Program-made: the position numbers and the translations under genes
Notes under the pieces: model-generated
What the model was told of the DNA's origin: nothing
Database searches by the model: none
The model's input: the letters and a program-made list of their open reading frames with translations, nothing else
Shown here: positions 34,020 to 45,439 of the stretch, piece by piece
How positions within the stretch are numbered: position 1 is the first letter of the stretch
Layout of the letters: the number at the start of each line of letters is the position of its first letter
DNA from: Dryococelus australis
Lineage: Eukaryota > Arthropoda > Insecta > Phasmatodea > Phasmatidae
Assembly: GCA_029891345.1 (NCBI GenBank)
Contig: CM057009.1
Coordinates: 208,438,709 to 208,502,708, forward strand
Direction: 5' to 3'
Length of the DNA stretch: 64,000 bases

Positions 34020-34920
34020 TAAACAATAGTTAAGGATTATTTAACTATCAAATCACCCCAAACTGACACTGTCGTTTTTAATCACACAGGTATTAATATT
34101 TAGGGCGCTCTGCCCAGGCTGGTTATGCGGGAACTCGGGAAAGGTGGGAAATAGCCCCAACCACTACTCGTCTTCCAGGTCAAGTGACACACATGCCAGT
34201 CGAGGTAGGGGTCGGGGGACTAACACAATATGACATAGCTATCTTGTTTAGCTTAAATAATTTAATCTAGCTTAAGCTTCTACTAATATCACAATATATT
34301 ATAATAAATTTAATTTCAAATAATTATAGTAAAATTAAATACCAAAATTTTTTTTAGAAAATTAATAAAAAAATTTAAAAAATATATACATATAAAAGAA
34401 ATAAAAAAATACAAAAACACTTAAAAAATACATATTAAATAATTAAAACATATAGTGTCTTATATGTTACACACACTATTATTTACTTGAAATAACGCAC
34501 CGACCTGATAGTCTGTTTCAGGTAGGGAAGAAGACTATCCTCGTTGAAGAGAGGTTGGTCAGGGTAGGGCCCCCCCCCTACCCTGATCACTGCTTTGACT
34601 AGGGCCTGGCAGACTCTGGCAAAGCCTGGCAGACTCTGGTTTCAAGGGCCTCTCCTATTGTTTCTGTTACAAACACTGGATTTCATTCCTATGTCACAAC
34701 ACACTGAAACGATAAAACCTACCCCAAGGGTTGCTCCTGGGCGATTAGGGACTCACTGACACACTACATACGAGATTAAATAGCACACTTGTATACAACA
34801 TAACACATTAGACATCATGACACTTACACTCACTCCAGCAGGGAGGCTGGAGGGGAGCTTCACTCCCCCGCCGACAACATTAATATGTAAAATTACATAA
34901 TAATAGGCACTAAAACAAAA
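34020..34920. other. Non-coding spacer with AT-rich core
   Basis: 34260-34450 is extremely AT-rich. 34500-34640 has direct repeats (AAGCCTGGCAGACTCTGG-like, twice) and a C-run. It could hold the decayed 5' LTR of the Gypsy element that follows, but no matching 3' copy was found near 38.5 kb. Confidence 0.4.
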
Positions 34921-34949
34921 ACAGCCTAAATGTGGGCCCGGTGCCCTAG

Positions 34950-35690
34950 ACTTACACTGACATGGCCCCTGCCTGCGGACCCTATGATTAGCCCAAGTGT
35001 CGGGTGGCAATTGTTTTTACAAATACCCAGTGATTTATGGGAGCTGCTGCTCCCGATATCACGACACAGTGTCATTTCGGTGGCATATGAGGGTCGGCGG
35101 CGGCTGCACACCTGCAGCAAAGTAATTCTCGAAGAGCAGGGCGATAAGTCACTCTACAATTTCGCAGCACAGAAAACCAGTCTAATTAGGACACATCATC
35201 CAGAATTGTCTCTGAAGGAAATCCTGGAGGTTGTCGCCAGTTCTGCATGGACAGAATACCGAGCTGCATTGGCTCTGGTCATACACGCAACTGAAAGCGA
35301 TTTTATCCAGACAGTTATGTTGCTAGACACAACCATCCCCAGCCGACCATGCCGCTACCCGTGATCGATGCAATGTGCTGCAAGACCAGGTCGACCAAAA
35401 CAAAAATTGGGATCGGTGAAACCGCAACGAGCAGTGCCCCGAACACCGCCACGAGTACAACCATAACTACCAAACTGGCAACTCCCGAGCAAGGAGAAAC
35501 CAGAACTGTACAAACTTGTCAATCCAGTGGACCCAATTCGCCCCGCCCCCCACCCTTGCTGGTGGTGTAGTGAACCCCATTGGAACAACTGGTGTTCCAC
35601 CTGGACAGACTATGAAATCCGGGAAGACAAAAGAGGTCGAACACCGACGGGAAACGGGCCCCAAAGGTAGGGTAGTCTGAAGTTACCTGG
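34950..35690 (+). pseudogene. Family A gag with CCHC zinc knuckle
   Basis: The N-terminal half (to 35364) has helix-rich sequence (LYNFAAQKTSLIRTHHPELS, then TEYRAALALVIHATES), plausible as capsid. The C-terminal part has an intact zinc knuckle, CWWCSEPHWNNWC (35555-35595), with C-x2-C-x3-H-x4-C spacing, one residue shorter than usual between Cys and His. The knuckle would bind RNA. Frame changes separate the parts. Confidence 0.6.
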
Positions 35691-35754
35691 CCCAGTCTGA
35701 CAACAATCTCACCAGACCAAACGCCGGAACAAATCTACATTTGCAGATAACAGG

Positions 35755-36060
35755 ACCCAATCATAATTTCATTCGCAACTCCATCCTGGTCAACCAAAAC
35801 CCAAGTTGGCCTCTCATCGACACTGCTGCTTCCCACGATTTTATTGGGACGAATTTGATCGTCAGAAATCTTAAGCCTGTATAACATACCATCCAGCTCG
35901 CGACCTGCCAGCATACCAGTGAAATCGCTGGGAAGTCGGCATTGTAGTGAGGATCAGAGACATTGAAACAACCACCAAAGCTTTTGTTTCTGATGACATT
36001 CACGAAGACGTCATCCTCGGTGACCCATGGTTGATCGATCAAAACACCATGATATAGCCT
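35755..36060 (+). pseudogene. Family A retropepsin
   Basis: The active-site region is PLIDTAASHDFIGTNLI (35812-35865), with D-T-A-A where D-T/S-G-A is canonical. The C-terminal region FVSDDIHEDVILGDPWLIDQ ends near 36050. A stop and a frameshift lie between them. Confidence 0.7.
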
Positions 36061-36099
36061 GCAGTGGCGGACCCGCTACATCGCACGACGGTGGTATAA

Positions 36100-36895
36100 C
36101 ATCACATACTACTCATTACTGACCAACCAGTATATGACAGCCCACAGAGATACCAACACCACCAGTGCAAAATTATTAAGGATCAAATCGCCGAGATGCT
36201 ACAGGAACGGGTGATTGAACCATCCGAAAGCAACTACGACTCTGCCATTACACTAGTATAATGAAAATATATGACATTTGGCATTTTTGCATACACTTCT
36301 GGTGCCTTAATCTGTTCACCAGCAGTTCGCCACGACCAGACATTCACATAAAGGATGCCCTGAACACCTTCGAACACGTGAAAATCCTTACCACCATCGA
36401 TCCTTGGAGTGGTTACTGGCAAATTTCAGTTCGGTCCAAGGATTGCCACATGAGACTTTTACCGCCCCTGACAGACAGTATTTCCAAATTTGCACCATGC
36501 CGTTCAGCCTATAATGTGCGACCTCAACTTTTGAGTTGTTTATGGTACAAGTGTTAGATGGCCTGGTGGTTGACTGTGCATTAGCGTATCTAGATGCTGT
36601 TATTGCATGGTCGAACTCGTGGACAGTCCGTATTCAGCACTTGTCTTTGGTACTAGAACACCTGGCCATCAATGGTCTGACATGAATGAACCATAAATGC
36701 CACATTGGCAAAACAAGTATCCAATTATTGGGGCATCTTGTAGATGAGAATGGGAACTGGCCTACATCAGAACAATTAAAATTTATTTATAACTACCATG
36801 CTCCAACAACACAGAAACAAGTAACACAATTCTTTGGTCTTATTAATTGAATACGTGAGTACATTTCGGAATTTGCAACTGTCACAACCTCACTT
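36100..36895 (+). pseudogene. Family A reverse transcriptase
   Basis: Readable pieces include IIKDQIAEMLQERVIEPSES (36175-36235), ILTTIDPWSGYWQISV (palm, about 36390-36435) and LAYLDAVIAWSNSW (about 36580-36625). The last shows YLDA in place of YLDD. Then come LLGHLVDENGN and TQFFGLIN. Several frameshifts are present. Confidence 0.78.
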
Positions 36896-37400
36896 ATGGA
36901 GCTCATGTCCAACAATGTTTGTGCAACAAAACAACACAAAAGCTATGAGGAAATAAAGCAACACTTCATTAACAGCTCTGCATTGACTCGTCACAATCCG
37001 ACCCGCCACATATACATCCAGACAGATGCCAGCGAAAAAGTATTGGGAGCAGTATCATTCCAGATTGTAAACAACAGGACACATCGCATACTTGTTTTTT
37101 GTAGCGACAAATTCGGCGCTGTTGTACGATGCTATGACATAAGTGTAAGAGAGAGTGTGTCTTGTAGTTATGTGGAGCCTGAAAAAGTATCGTCATCTTT
37201 TAGAGTATCAGCGCTTCACACTCCATACAGACAATTATTGCCTGCTGTGGTTACATAACACCAAATAAAGCCGCAGTAAGTTAACTCGCTGGGCACTCCT
37301 GCTGCAGGTTTACGACTTTGAAGTGCAGCTTGTAACAGGGGAGAAAAACCAATTCGCTTACTATCTCTCGCACACCGGGTGAAACAGTATCGCACGACAA
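36896..37400 (+). pseudogene. Family A RNase H
   Basis: HIYIQTDASEKVLGAVSFQI keeps the first catalytic Asp. It is followed by FCSDKFGAV and the later TR-W segment near 37285 (LTRWALLLQVYDFEVQLV-like), ending in the substrate loop with QFAYYLSH. Confidence 0.75.
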
Positions 37401-37406
37401 GGAGGA

Positions 37407-38475
37407 ATGGGAGAGTGTGCTACCCCCTTCCCTCGCTCCAGTGAACACACTCTCCACACTGCCAGTAGATTGTACCTATATCACCATACTGCCCAAAATG
37501 CCAGAATTACAAGATTACATCACCATCAAACAGGCGAAATGTCCCATTGCAAACAAATGGCGAAACAGGTGCATGAAAGTAACTGTATATCTATGGTGTG
37601 TAATTGACAGTTGTGTGCAGTCCGGGCTAGAGTTAGGAGTGAAACATGGTGTACATTCATGCCTGCCACCACACGAGAACTTGTGCTATGGTTCATGCTC
37701 TCACACCATCTTACCAGACATCCAAGTTAAGCACAGACGTGCCTCAATGTATGAAAGAATTTTCAATGACCAAGTATGTCGGCACAATGGCGAAGCTTCG
37801 GGCGGGACTGTGTAACTTGTAATCGGTACAAAAACCAACAAACAGATGGTGCACAACAACGACCCCACCTACTGACTGAGCCCTTTGAGAAAGGTGCATT
37901 CGATTTAATTGGCCCACACCCACACACGCCAAGCGGCAAGCACTTCATAATGGTAGTGACCGACCTGTTCTTGCACTGGATGGAGGGGTAAATGGTCTCA
38001 AGAGTAGGTCAATGACAGTGGGGAATCTGTTTTTGAGAATTAGTTTTTCTCCCACTGGAGCTATCCACACACATTTCTGACCTACAATAGTACACAATTT
38101 ACCAGCTGCACGTGGAGGGATTTTTGTACCAAGTGGATTGTACATAATCATGATGCAGCCATGTACACACCCCGTGAAAATCCCACAGAAAGAAGAAACC
38201 AGGAACTCAAAACACAACCACGTTTCCACGTCGGATATTAACATGCATCTTGGGTGGAACAACTGCCCGCTGCTTTATTTACAATGCGAACAAAGACGAA
38301 CCTGGCCACAGAAAAAACACCAGCCCAGCTGCTTCTCGCCCTCCCTAGCGAGTTTATGAGCGGGGTGAGGGAGTGCGCCAGAAGTCCCATGGAGGGGAGA
38401 GCAGGAAGTAGACATGAGAGAGGGAGGTACGCGAGGCCCTGCAAATTCAAGCCCAGTATGCACAGCAGTGGATAA
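37407..38475 (+). pseudogene. Family A integrase
   Basis: The N-terminal zinc-binding end is decayed, with FGRDCVTCNRYKNQQ (37795-37845) carrying the CxxC pair. The core opens EKGAFDLIGPHPHTPSGKHF, then VVTDLFLHW. After a broken stretch, WRDFCTKWIVHN and TPRENPTERRNQELK (38115-38210) hold the third acidic residue. The end is LFTMRTKTNLATEKTPAQLL. The same blocks occur at 46.9-47.75 kb. Confidence 0.75.
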
Positions 38476-38549
38476 CTACCACCACCCGACCCCTTCCCAG
38501 CTATGCATCAGCCAGCAGGTTTATGTAAAGATGAATCCACAGTCAGCCT

Positions 38550-38665
38550 TGGTCCTCTTTCCCCTTGCCCACAGCGGGGGTATAACCTGGTCGTCTTGTA
38601 CCTTGTCCACAGCAGGGAGTATAACCAGGTCCTCTTGTCCCTTGTCCATATTGGGGAGGGGGAAG
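38550..38665 (+). repeat. Short tandem repeat, unit about 37-40 bp
   Basis: TATAACC(T/A)GGTC, CTTGT and CCTTGTCCA-like sequence repeats about two and a half times, just after the end of the integrase. Confidence 0.65.
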
Positions 38666-38984
38666 AACCTTGCACCTGGCCCCCAGCCTCTGCGCACTTA
38701 AGGAGTATGAAGGAGAGAAAGAAGGAGGAAAAAATGTATTTTAAATAAAACAAAGAAATTTTAAAAGAAACATTATTAAAATATTATGTACATCATTCAA
38801 CATCAAAACACTGATTATACAACACATTTTTGTCATCGATCTTCACAGTCCTGATGTCTTGAAGCACTGGGAACATGCTGCAATTCATCTTCAAATTGTG
38901 TATACCTGGTGAAAGAATTATTTATCTAAAACATTGCTTGTGTTCATCCAAATGTCTGCTGATTTTGGGAAACCTTGCCAACAG

Positions 38985-40118
38985 ACTAATAACTTATTAG
39001 ATGTCCTTTTAATATCTTATATACAAGATATTAACTAGAAAATTTTGTAACTGGGGTCTCATTTTCATTTAGTCTTCCGTGAATTGGCTGAGTATTTATA
39101 TCTTCCAAGTAATATATCCTGGGTTCATAACGGTGGATTTTTATCACATTACAATTTTTTTTGTCCAGCCTAGCACAAAGCCTTTTTTAAACATTCGCTT
39201 AACTTGAGATATACACACATTATCTCCCATGCATGCTTTCTATTAATGTTTGTCCATTTTTTCTCATTCTTAAATAGAATTTTCATATGTGAACTATCCT
39301 TTACATCCACAGGTCGCATGTGCAGTGAATTTTATGGTCATATGCAGATATAAGTTTAGGTAATATTGCCAGTCATTTATAGCATCCTTGTGAAGTAAAT
39401 GATCTCCACGTTATAGTTTTAAGAGTACGGTTAAATATTATGACAATTACTGCCTTTAATCTGCTCTGTGTAAAATAATGATTATTCTTATGATTCTCAA
39501 TAAAGATGTGGAATTTGCTATTTTAAAATTATTTGCCAAGATTCCGTTGCAAATTATTGGGAGTGCCTTTATCTCATAGAACAAGTTTCATTGCCTCAGC
39601 TATGCACTTAGCGGATTTATTTTTAACAGGCACTGACCAGGCATTTTTGCTATAACAGTCTATAACTCTTAGCAAGTATTTAAAACCTCGGTCTGTGCAT
39701 GAATAAGGTATTAATTGTATCAAGTTTGCCTGATATAAAATGCATAATTCAAACACATTAACATTCTGTCTCAGATAATTACACCTAGTGGACTTGTGAG
39801 CTCGTATTCTATTTGTACACAACTCACTCTATGTATCTATTCTCGCATAATTCTTCTAGGATATTTGTAATTTTTTTCATGTGGGAATCATTACCCGCTC
39901 ATTGACAGGCAATTAGAAGACGTTATCTTCGCACGAGCTCATTAACATCATTCCAATAAACATATTCATGTATCCTTCCATCTTATGTTTTCTTAATTTG
40001 CAGACATTAACCAGTGGAAATTCATACTTCAGGAAACAGTTCTGAAATAATGACAAATTTCGAGTGAGTTTTGTCTTTATATCTGCTGCTGTTAGGATAA
40101 TTGTTTTTAAATGAGTAC
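38985..40118 (-). mobile_element. Polinton fragment P2: conserved domain plus integrase
   Basis: Minus-strand remnant. From 40118 to about 39850 is the C-terminal domain also seen in P1 (YVYWNDVNELVRR, LLIACQ, AGNDSHMKKI, NILEELCENRYIE). The integrase follows: YKYLL-type motif FKYLLRVIDCYSKNAWSVPV (39640-39700), NHYFTQSRLKAVIVIIFNRT (about 39445-39500), LAILPKLISAYDHKIH, GDNVCISQVKRMFKKGF and WTKKI, then IYYLEDINTQPIHGRL (to about 39080). Stops and shifts are frequent. The upstream part is cut by an LTR at 40121. The order, conserved domain then integrase, equals that in P1. Confidence 0.78.
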
Positions 40119-40120
40119 TC

Positions 40121-40665
40121 TGTCGGGGACACAGCTTGGGAAGCAAGGAGTTTCAGGAAGGGCGAGAGCTGGAGTAGCCAGCCCAGGTGTGGTAGGCGAT
40201 GTTTGGAGAAATAGGTAAACATAGGTAGCAAGAAGGAGGCCAACAGCTAAGCGGTATATAAGCTTGTGCCATGGACACGCATGCCTCCCAGATTGATTGC
40301 AAAACTTCACAACAACGAGGTGATGCGAGATGTCAGCATGGTTCGGTGGGAGTCCCTGTCGATCGCTCAGTGATCTGTGTCTACAGAATTCTCCACTATA
40401 GTGGTGAGTATAACCCTTCATAGGCGCTAGACGGGCATGTCAATTATTTGATAGGCCAAGACAGTAAATTATATGTTTACTGCATAATCTAGGTAACTGA
40501 CATCAGTATAATAGATTAAAACATGGTCAGTGCCTTCAGTAGAGTGTAACTTGCTTTAGATTTATTGACATAACTATTTTGTTTATTGTTGAGTAATAAA
40601 AGTGTGTCAATTGTAGAGTAAGTGTTCTTCTCATTTCTACGTCTAGCTACTAGACCCCGAATTCA
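40121..40665 (+). mobile_element. Solo (or 5') LTR inserted in P2
   Basis: Begins TGTCGGGGACACAG and ends CCCCGAATTCA. The flanks TACTC (40116-40120) and TACTT (40666-40670) look like a 5-bp target duplication with one change. Inside are a TATA box (TATATAA, 40255-40261) and a poly(A) signal (AATAAA, 40595-40600), spaced as in an LTR promoter and R region. No second copy lies in the window. TGGTTGCCCATAAG at 40674 could instead be a primer site, which would make this a 5' LTR of a truncated element. Confidence 0.65.
40255..40261 (+). promoter_or_regulatory. LTR TATA box
   Basis: TATATAA in GCGGTATATAAGCTTG, about 340 bp before the AATAAA of the same LTR. Confidence 0.55.
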
Positions 40666-41542
40666 TACTTTTAGTGGTTGCCCATAAGTCACAGCAACAA
40701 CTGTAAGATTTGCCAGCCTATCTCAAGCTCTTGCTGCCAGCTCATATAATATACTCTCATTATTCGCGAAGAATAGTGAAGGAGCTATCTTTTTAAAACC
40801 TCGTGGAGAGCGATTTCAACTTGTGGCAGCTTACAGAGCAAGGCAATAAGTTAGTTAAAAGTTTATAACTAAGAGCACTGTATCGTAAAAATTTAATTGC
40901 AACTATTTTATTCAGTTCAAATAGCAATATAATACAGAGTTTATTAAAAGAGAATAGGATAGCCAAGAGAATAGTAGCAACTCGCATGAATCTCAAGCGA
41001 AATACATTTGGACACAACAGCTGTTAGCTATTCAGTAAGCACCACTGTATAGTAGGAAGTCATTCAACTGTGTATAAAGCAAGTCACATTGGACAAAGAT
41101 TTGAGCTGACAAGCAGTGGAAAGAACAACCTTGCATGTACGGTAAGATTAGCAAAGTGCACATCGGCGCCCATTGAGTAGAACGCTTTTTCGCTTTTAAA
41201 GGTTAATGCATGCTTTATAATGGAACCGCTTTTCGGATCCGTTTTGATTTAACTGCAAATGTAATTCTCTGCATCAATAGTAGTATTGTGTGTGAGTGTG
41301 AGCAGATAGTGGAGAAATGTTAAAGCTTGTAGAGAGTAGTCAACTAGATCATTAGTCTCACACAGTGTGCTAGCCACATTACACTATACAGGTACAGATA
41401 CACGATACATGATCGCACAGAAAGAAACGTCATTCCTCGGCCAAATTACTATTAAAAACAACAACATTAGATTTATCAGACAAAAACGAAAAATAGAAGA
41501 ATCACTGCAAAACACAGCAGCAAGATTTCAATCTTTAATGAA

Positions 41543-43296
41543 CACATGATGTGAACCAGTCAGCACCAGCCCTTTCATCCCGCCGACAGCACAACTGCCA
41601 AGACATAGCACGACATGTGAGATATCAGTGCATCAGCCTGTGTCCCGTGCACCTGTGTGAAGTGCTTAAGTGCAGTGAAGTGTAGTATGTGTAGTGTAAT
41701 ATTATTGTGTTATTTTGAAATTGACTTTTTAAATTTAATATTTTTCAGAGTGTAACAGTGAGCCTGTCACATGACCACATGTGTTTGTTTACATTTTTAT
41801 ACTACAATGTTACCATGTCATGTATGTATTGTAATGTCATGTTTTTAAATATCTCCTGCAGTGTGTGATATGTTAAGGTAATTGATGTGTACACAAACCG
41901 TGTACACAAGGCTACATATAAGAAGGTAATTGTTTTATTGTGTTATGATAGTTATGTGTTTGTAAACAAATATTTTCTTTCATGCATTAGTGTGCACCAT
42001 GACACACCAGGGAACCTGGATTTAATATTTCCACACAGGATATCATGCAGTAAGGCCATTTGAGAGATATTTCGTACTTGCTGTTTATTTTAAGAGTGCT
42101 GTCACATGTCAAAATAATCTAAATGCTGGCCAACTGAACCAAGTGGCAGAGGTCATGGCCCAATAAGACATACACAGCCCTTGTCTTTAACCATAAGCAA
42201 AGTGTGCCAAACAATATTTATTTCTTTTTATAGTGCTTTGTTACATATAATATTAAATAACATAAATAATCAAATATATAATAATCACATAATGGAATGT
42301 GGCGAGAAGGATACAGTACAAGAGACACATGCTCGGTATAAACATGTGTGTTTGGTAAGTTAATGGCCAAGTATAATGCTAAGTATTATGACAACAAAAC
42401 TGTGCTTAGTATAATATTTTAATTTCTCTCTGAATGTTTTTATAATATAGTGTTTAGTGTTTTACGTGATGTCTGACCATTTTTGTTTCATTTTCACCCA
42501 AAATTCATATTTCATTTTAATATCTGTTCCTGAATAATGGGCCTTGTGATTTCACGTGGGAGGCTCGCACCAAGGTGGCCAGCTCCCGTGCTAACGTTAA
42601 GTAGGAGCATCATCCTATCAAATAGGGTAGGTCGTGCGTGAGTGCACTCTCTGGGGACTTCAACTTTTTATACTAATCATGTAGCTGCCATGTTAATTTA
42701 ATCATCATGGAACCTTTTGATTATTATATTTACCCCGGAGAATGCACCACCCCACAGTCCAGTCCATTTTGTACATGACTGGACTGTAAATATTTACCTA
42801 AGTATAATGTAGGCTTTGTGCCATTTTTATCTGTGTATGAGCTCTCCGATCTACAGTGGAGAATCCCATGTAACTGTTTGAAATCAGGGTTTACAAATAA
42901 ATTGTTACATTAAACGAGGGCGGCGTACGAGTTTATTTATTGGTTGGTTTGGCCACTTAACCTCTGCGAATTTTTTTCTCTTTAAAATGTACGATGAACA
43001 TATTATGGCGTTGGGTTGCCGAAACAAATTTCTATGTATTTAATGGTCTTTTAGGAGTGGCATATAGCCCCTATAGGCATAAAGAGTATAGCTCATCAGA
43101 CCTTCATTTTAGCGAAGCAGGAGTGGTGCTGCAGGAATTTGACATTGGGACACCAGGGAGGCCACATGGGAAGTCGGCTTTCACGACCCCTGTTCTTCTT
43201 ATGCTTTGCACTGGTGCTGAAACCCAGTAAATTTAACCTAAACTCATATCCAAGTAACCTAACTTCCAAGCCCCCTGTGTTCCGAAAACTCCACCA
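41543..43296 (+). repeat. 5' LTR of family A element
   Basis: Homology to 48652-50440 starts at TGTGAACCAGTC (41550) and runs to CTCCACCA (43296). The outermost bases differ from the 3' LTR (CACATGATG against TGTTTGACA). A TGGCGAC at 43534 could mark a primer site if the LTR extends further. Confidence 0.75.
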
Positions 43297-44038
43297 AGCG
43301 TGTGGCTTTTCACGAACTTGTAGGCAGATACCAATTGACTTTTCGTCAAAATGGCTTGCCCAGCCATGTAGCTATTCCCATCTGCCAGATAGTTCAACAG
43401 TTTACTGTATCTCTCAACATATTCCTGTACATTCCTACTTTGAAATTTTATATCATGTCTGCATGCCCACATGCATTCATGTGATCATGTGTACCATCTC
43501 CATTGGACGAAGTGGTCCCATATAATTCGCTACTGGCGACATTTTCCTAGCATTTCTCTTCATCGCAGCAAGAAAAATTTCGATGGATTGGGATCAGGGA
43601 AAGGGGAAAGTGACCACGTGCAACTTTTTGGTGCCAAAACCACCATTGTGCAGAAGCAGCCATGAGTCAGCCTTATTGAACCACCACACTGTGACATCAA
43701 GCAACCTCCACCATCTTTGGTGCACATTGAAGAGGGGAACATCACCACCTCCCCATTATTTTTGTTGCGCCGCATCAACCACCTTCTCCTGCGCCGCTTC
43801 GCTGGGGTCCTGCCATGAGCTGTGAGACCATGTGGTCTGGTATAAAACATAAACAATGGCTGATAAGACATCTCTGGTAACTTTGTCATGTCAACCGTGC
43901 CACATTATTGACCCATGTTGGGTGAACTGACAGATGGTAGATGGGACAATGTAAACTTTGTGCGATAAGTGCCTTCAGCTCGCGCCGAGCTGCGATCTGT
44001 GTCCCTACAATTCCTACTAGGGAATAATTGCAGTTGTA

Positions 44039-44900
44039 ATGACCCGACCGCCGCACATCATAATTAAGGGAAAAACCAGGAATGCCAATATGAACAGTAA
44101 TGCTGTAGTGATACAGGGTACACAACATATGGGATTTGTATGGCCTGTTTACATAAAAACTGAACAAATCCAGGAGAAAAGTGGAGCTTACCAACCATGT
44201 GCATGGGCTTTTCAACCGAGGGGTGTACTCGTCAGTGAGCAACAACCACATATGTCAATCATTGTGCTACCTCAACAACAAGCATGGTATCCAGGACTGT
44301 CTCCTCTCCTGATGCAACCTTTGCATTCCACACAGGCATGACCATCGTCAGTTTTTCCTGTGACAGGACCCTACGTGACCAGAAATCCATTTATAATTAA
44401 TCAGTCAAGCACCACGCCTGCCAGATTTCAATCACTGCCTGTTTATACTGGTGTCGTTGGAGAAGACCCCACAGCATTCCTGCAATATTGTGAGAGCCGT
44501 CTCTGTGCAGGTATGAAATGGACCAGGCCGACTGGCCTAACAGCAAGAGCGAGCAATTTTCTGGTGATGATAGATTATAGTGGCATGGTGTCAACAGATA
44601 TGGTATCACATGGGAGGACAGACAGTGTTACTGTTGGATGCCAGCTTCGCTGCCAAACCGACCCACGAACATGATCGCACTCAAACGCATCGTGATCTGG
44701 GAACCAAGAAGAAGGAACAGAAGACTGAAGAGGCTGTGACAATTGCACCTGCGACGAACCGTGTTCAAGTAACAACCCGCACAGCACCTGCTTCACCAAA
44801 TCAAACGGACCACAATGCATACTGCCCACAGAGGGACAATAACCAATCATCGAGGCCGTGTAAATGGTATGGGGTCCCACACTGGGACAACAGATTTCCG
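44039..44900 (+). pseudogene. Family A gag
   Basis: Capsid-like part PARFQSLPVYTGVVGEDPTAF then LQYCESRL (44420-44500), the usual Gag opening with E-D-P-x-x-F. The zinc knuckle near 44860 reads CKWYGVPHWDNRFP. By comparison with CWWCSEPHWNNWC at 35.56 kb, its second and last cysteines have become Tyr and Phe, so it cannot bind zinc. Frame changes and stops separate the parts. Confidence 0.6.
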
Positions 44901-44989
44901 ACGTAGGCAGATTTCCCATCACAACAACAAAGCCAACGGTACTCGGGAAACTAAAGAGTGGGGCGAAACGACCTGATGCCACTTGCCCC

Positions 44990-45397
44990 AGGGTTAAGTC
45001 AAGTGTCTCTAAACGGCCTCCACAGCAGGTGCTACTCACGCAAACTATTGGACCGCAAAACAGTTTTACCAGCATATCAGTTCATGTCAATAGCTGTCTG
45101 TGTCGAGCACTTACCGATACGGCAGCCTCCCACAACTTTGTTAGATCCAACGTCATCGATACCAGTGATATGCAGGCAGTGAAAATCGCAGGAGAAATAA
45201 CAATCGTCATAGGAATACATGACATTGAGACTTTGACAACAGCTTTCGTGTCGAATGACTTGAGGGTAGACTTCATTCTCACTGTGCCCTGGTTGACTGA
45301 GTATCATGCTGTCATCGAGCCTGCGGCCCGACATATCCACTTCGGGATGAAGGAATGGCGAACAGTCTACAAACTTGATATGCGAACAACTGTATAA
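44990..45397 (+). pseudogene. Family A retropepsin
   Basis: An uninterrupted frame carries CRALTDTAASHNFVRSNVI (active site D-T-A-A), then DIETLTTAFVSND, VDFILTVPWLTEYHAVIEPA and HIHFGMKEW. This is the longest protease segment of the three family A copies. The retropepsin fold would cut Gag-Pol. Confidence 0.75.
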
Positions 45398-45439
45398 GCT
45401 TCCCCCATACTGCTCGAGGAGCTGGATCACTCGCTGCCC

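Larger units (their letters stand above)
34930..38490 (+). mobile_element. Ty3/Gypsy family A remnant, plus strand
   Basis: Gag-like sequence, zinc knuckle, protease, RT, RNase H and integrase follow in order. Protein motifs match the element at 41.5-50.4 kb and the fragment at 1.3-2.3 kb, so they form one family. LTRs were not found. All domains are interrupted. Confidence 0.8.

Noticed and set aside
43233..43472. Minus-strand frame across the LTR end at 43.3 kb
   Set aside because: Half of it lies in the LTR and it matches no gag or pol pattern I know.
43534..43544. TGGCGAC as primer site of the long-LTR element
   Set aside because: It lies about 240 bp past the end of LTR homology, and the sequence before it does not end in CA; kept only as an alternative.
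44575..45075. 166-codon minus-strand open frame
   Set aside because: Antisense to gag and the start of the protease; the plus strand has the recognisable motifs.
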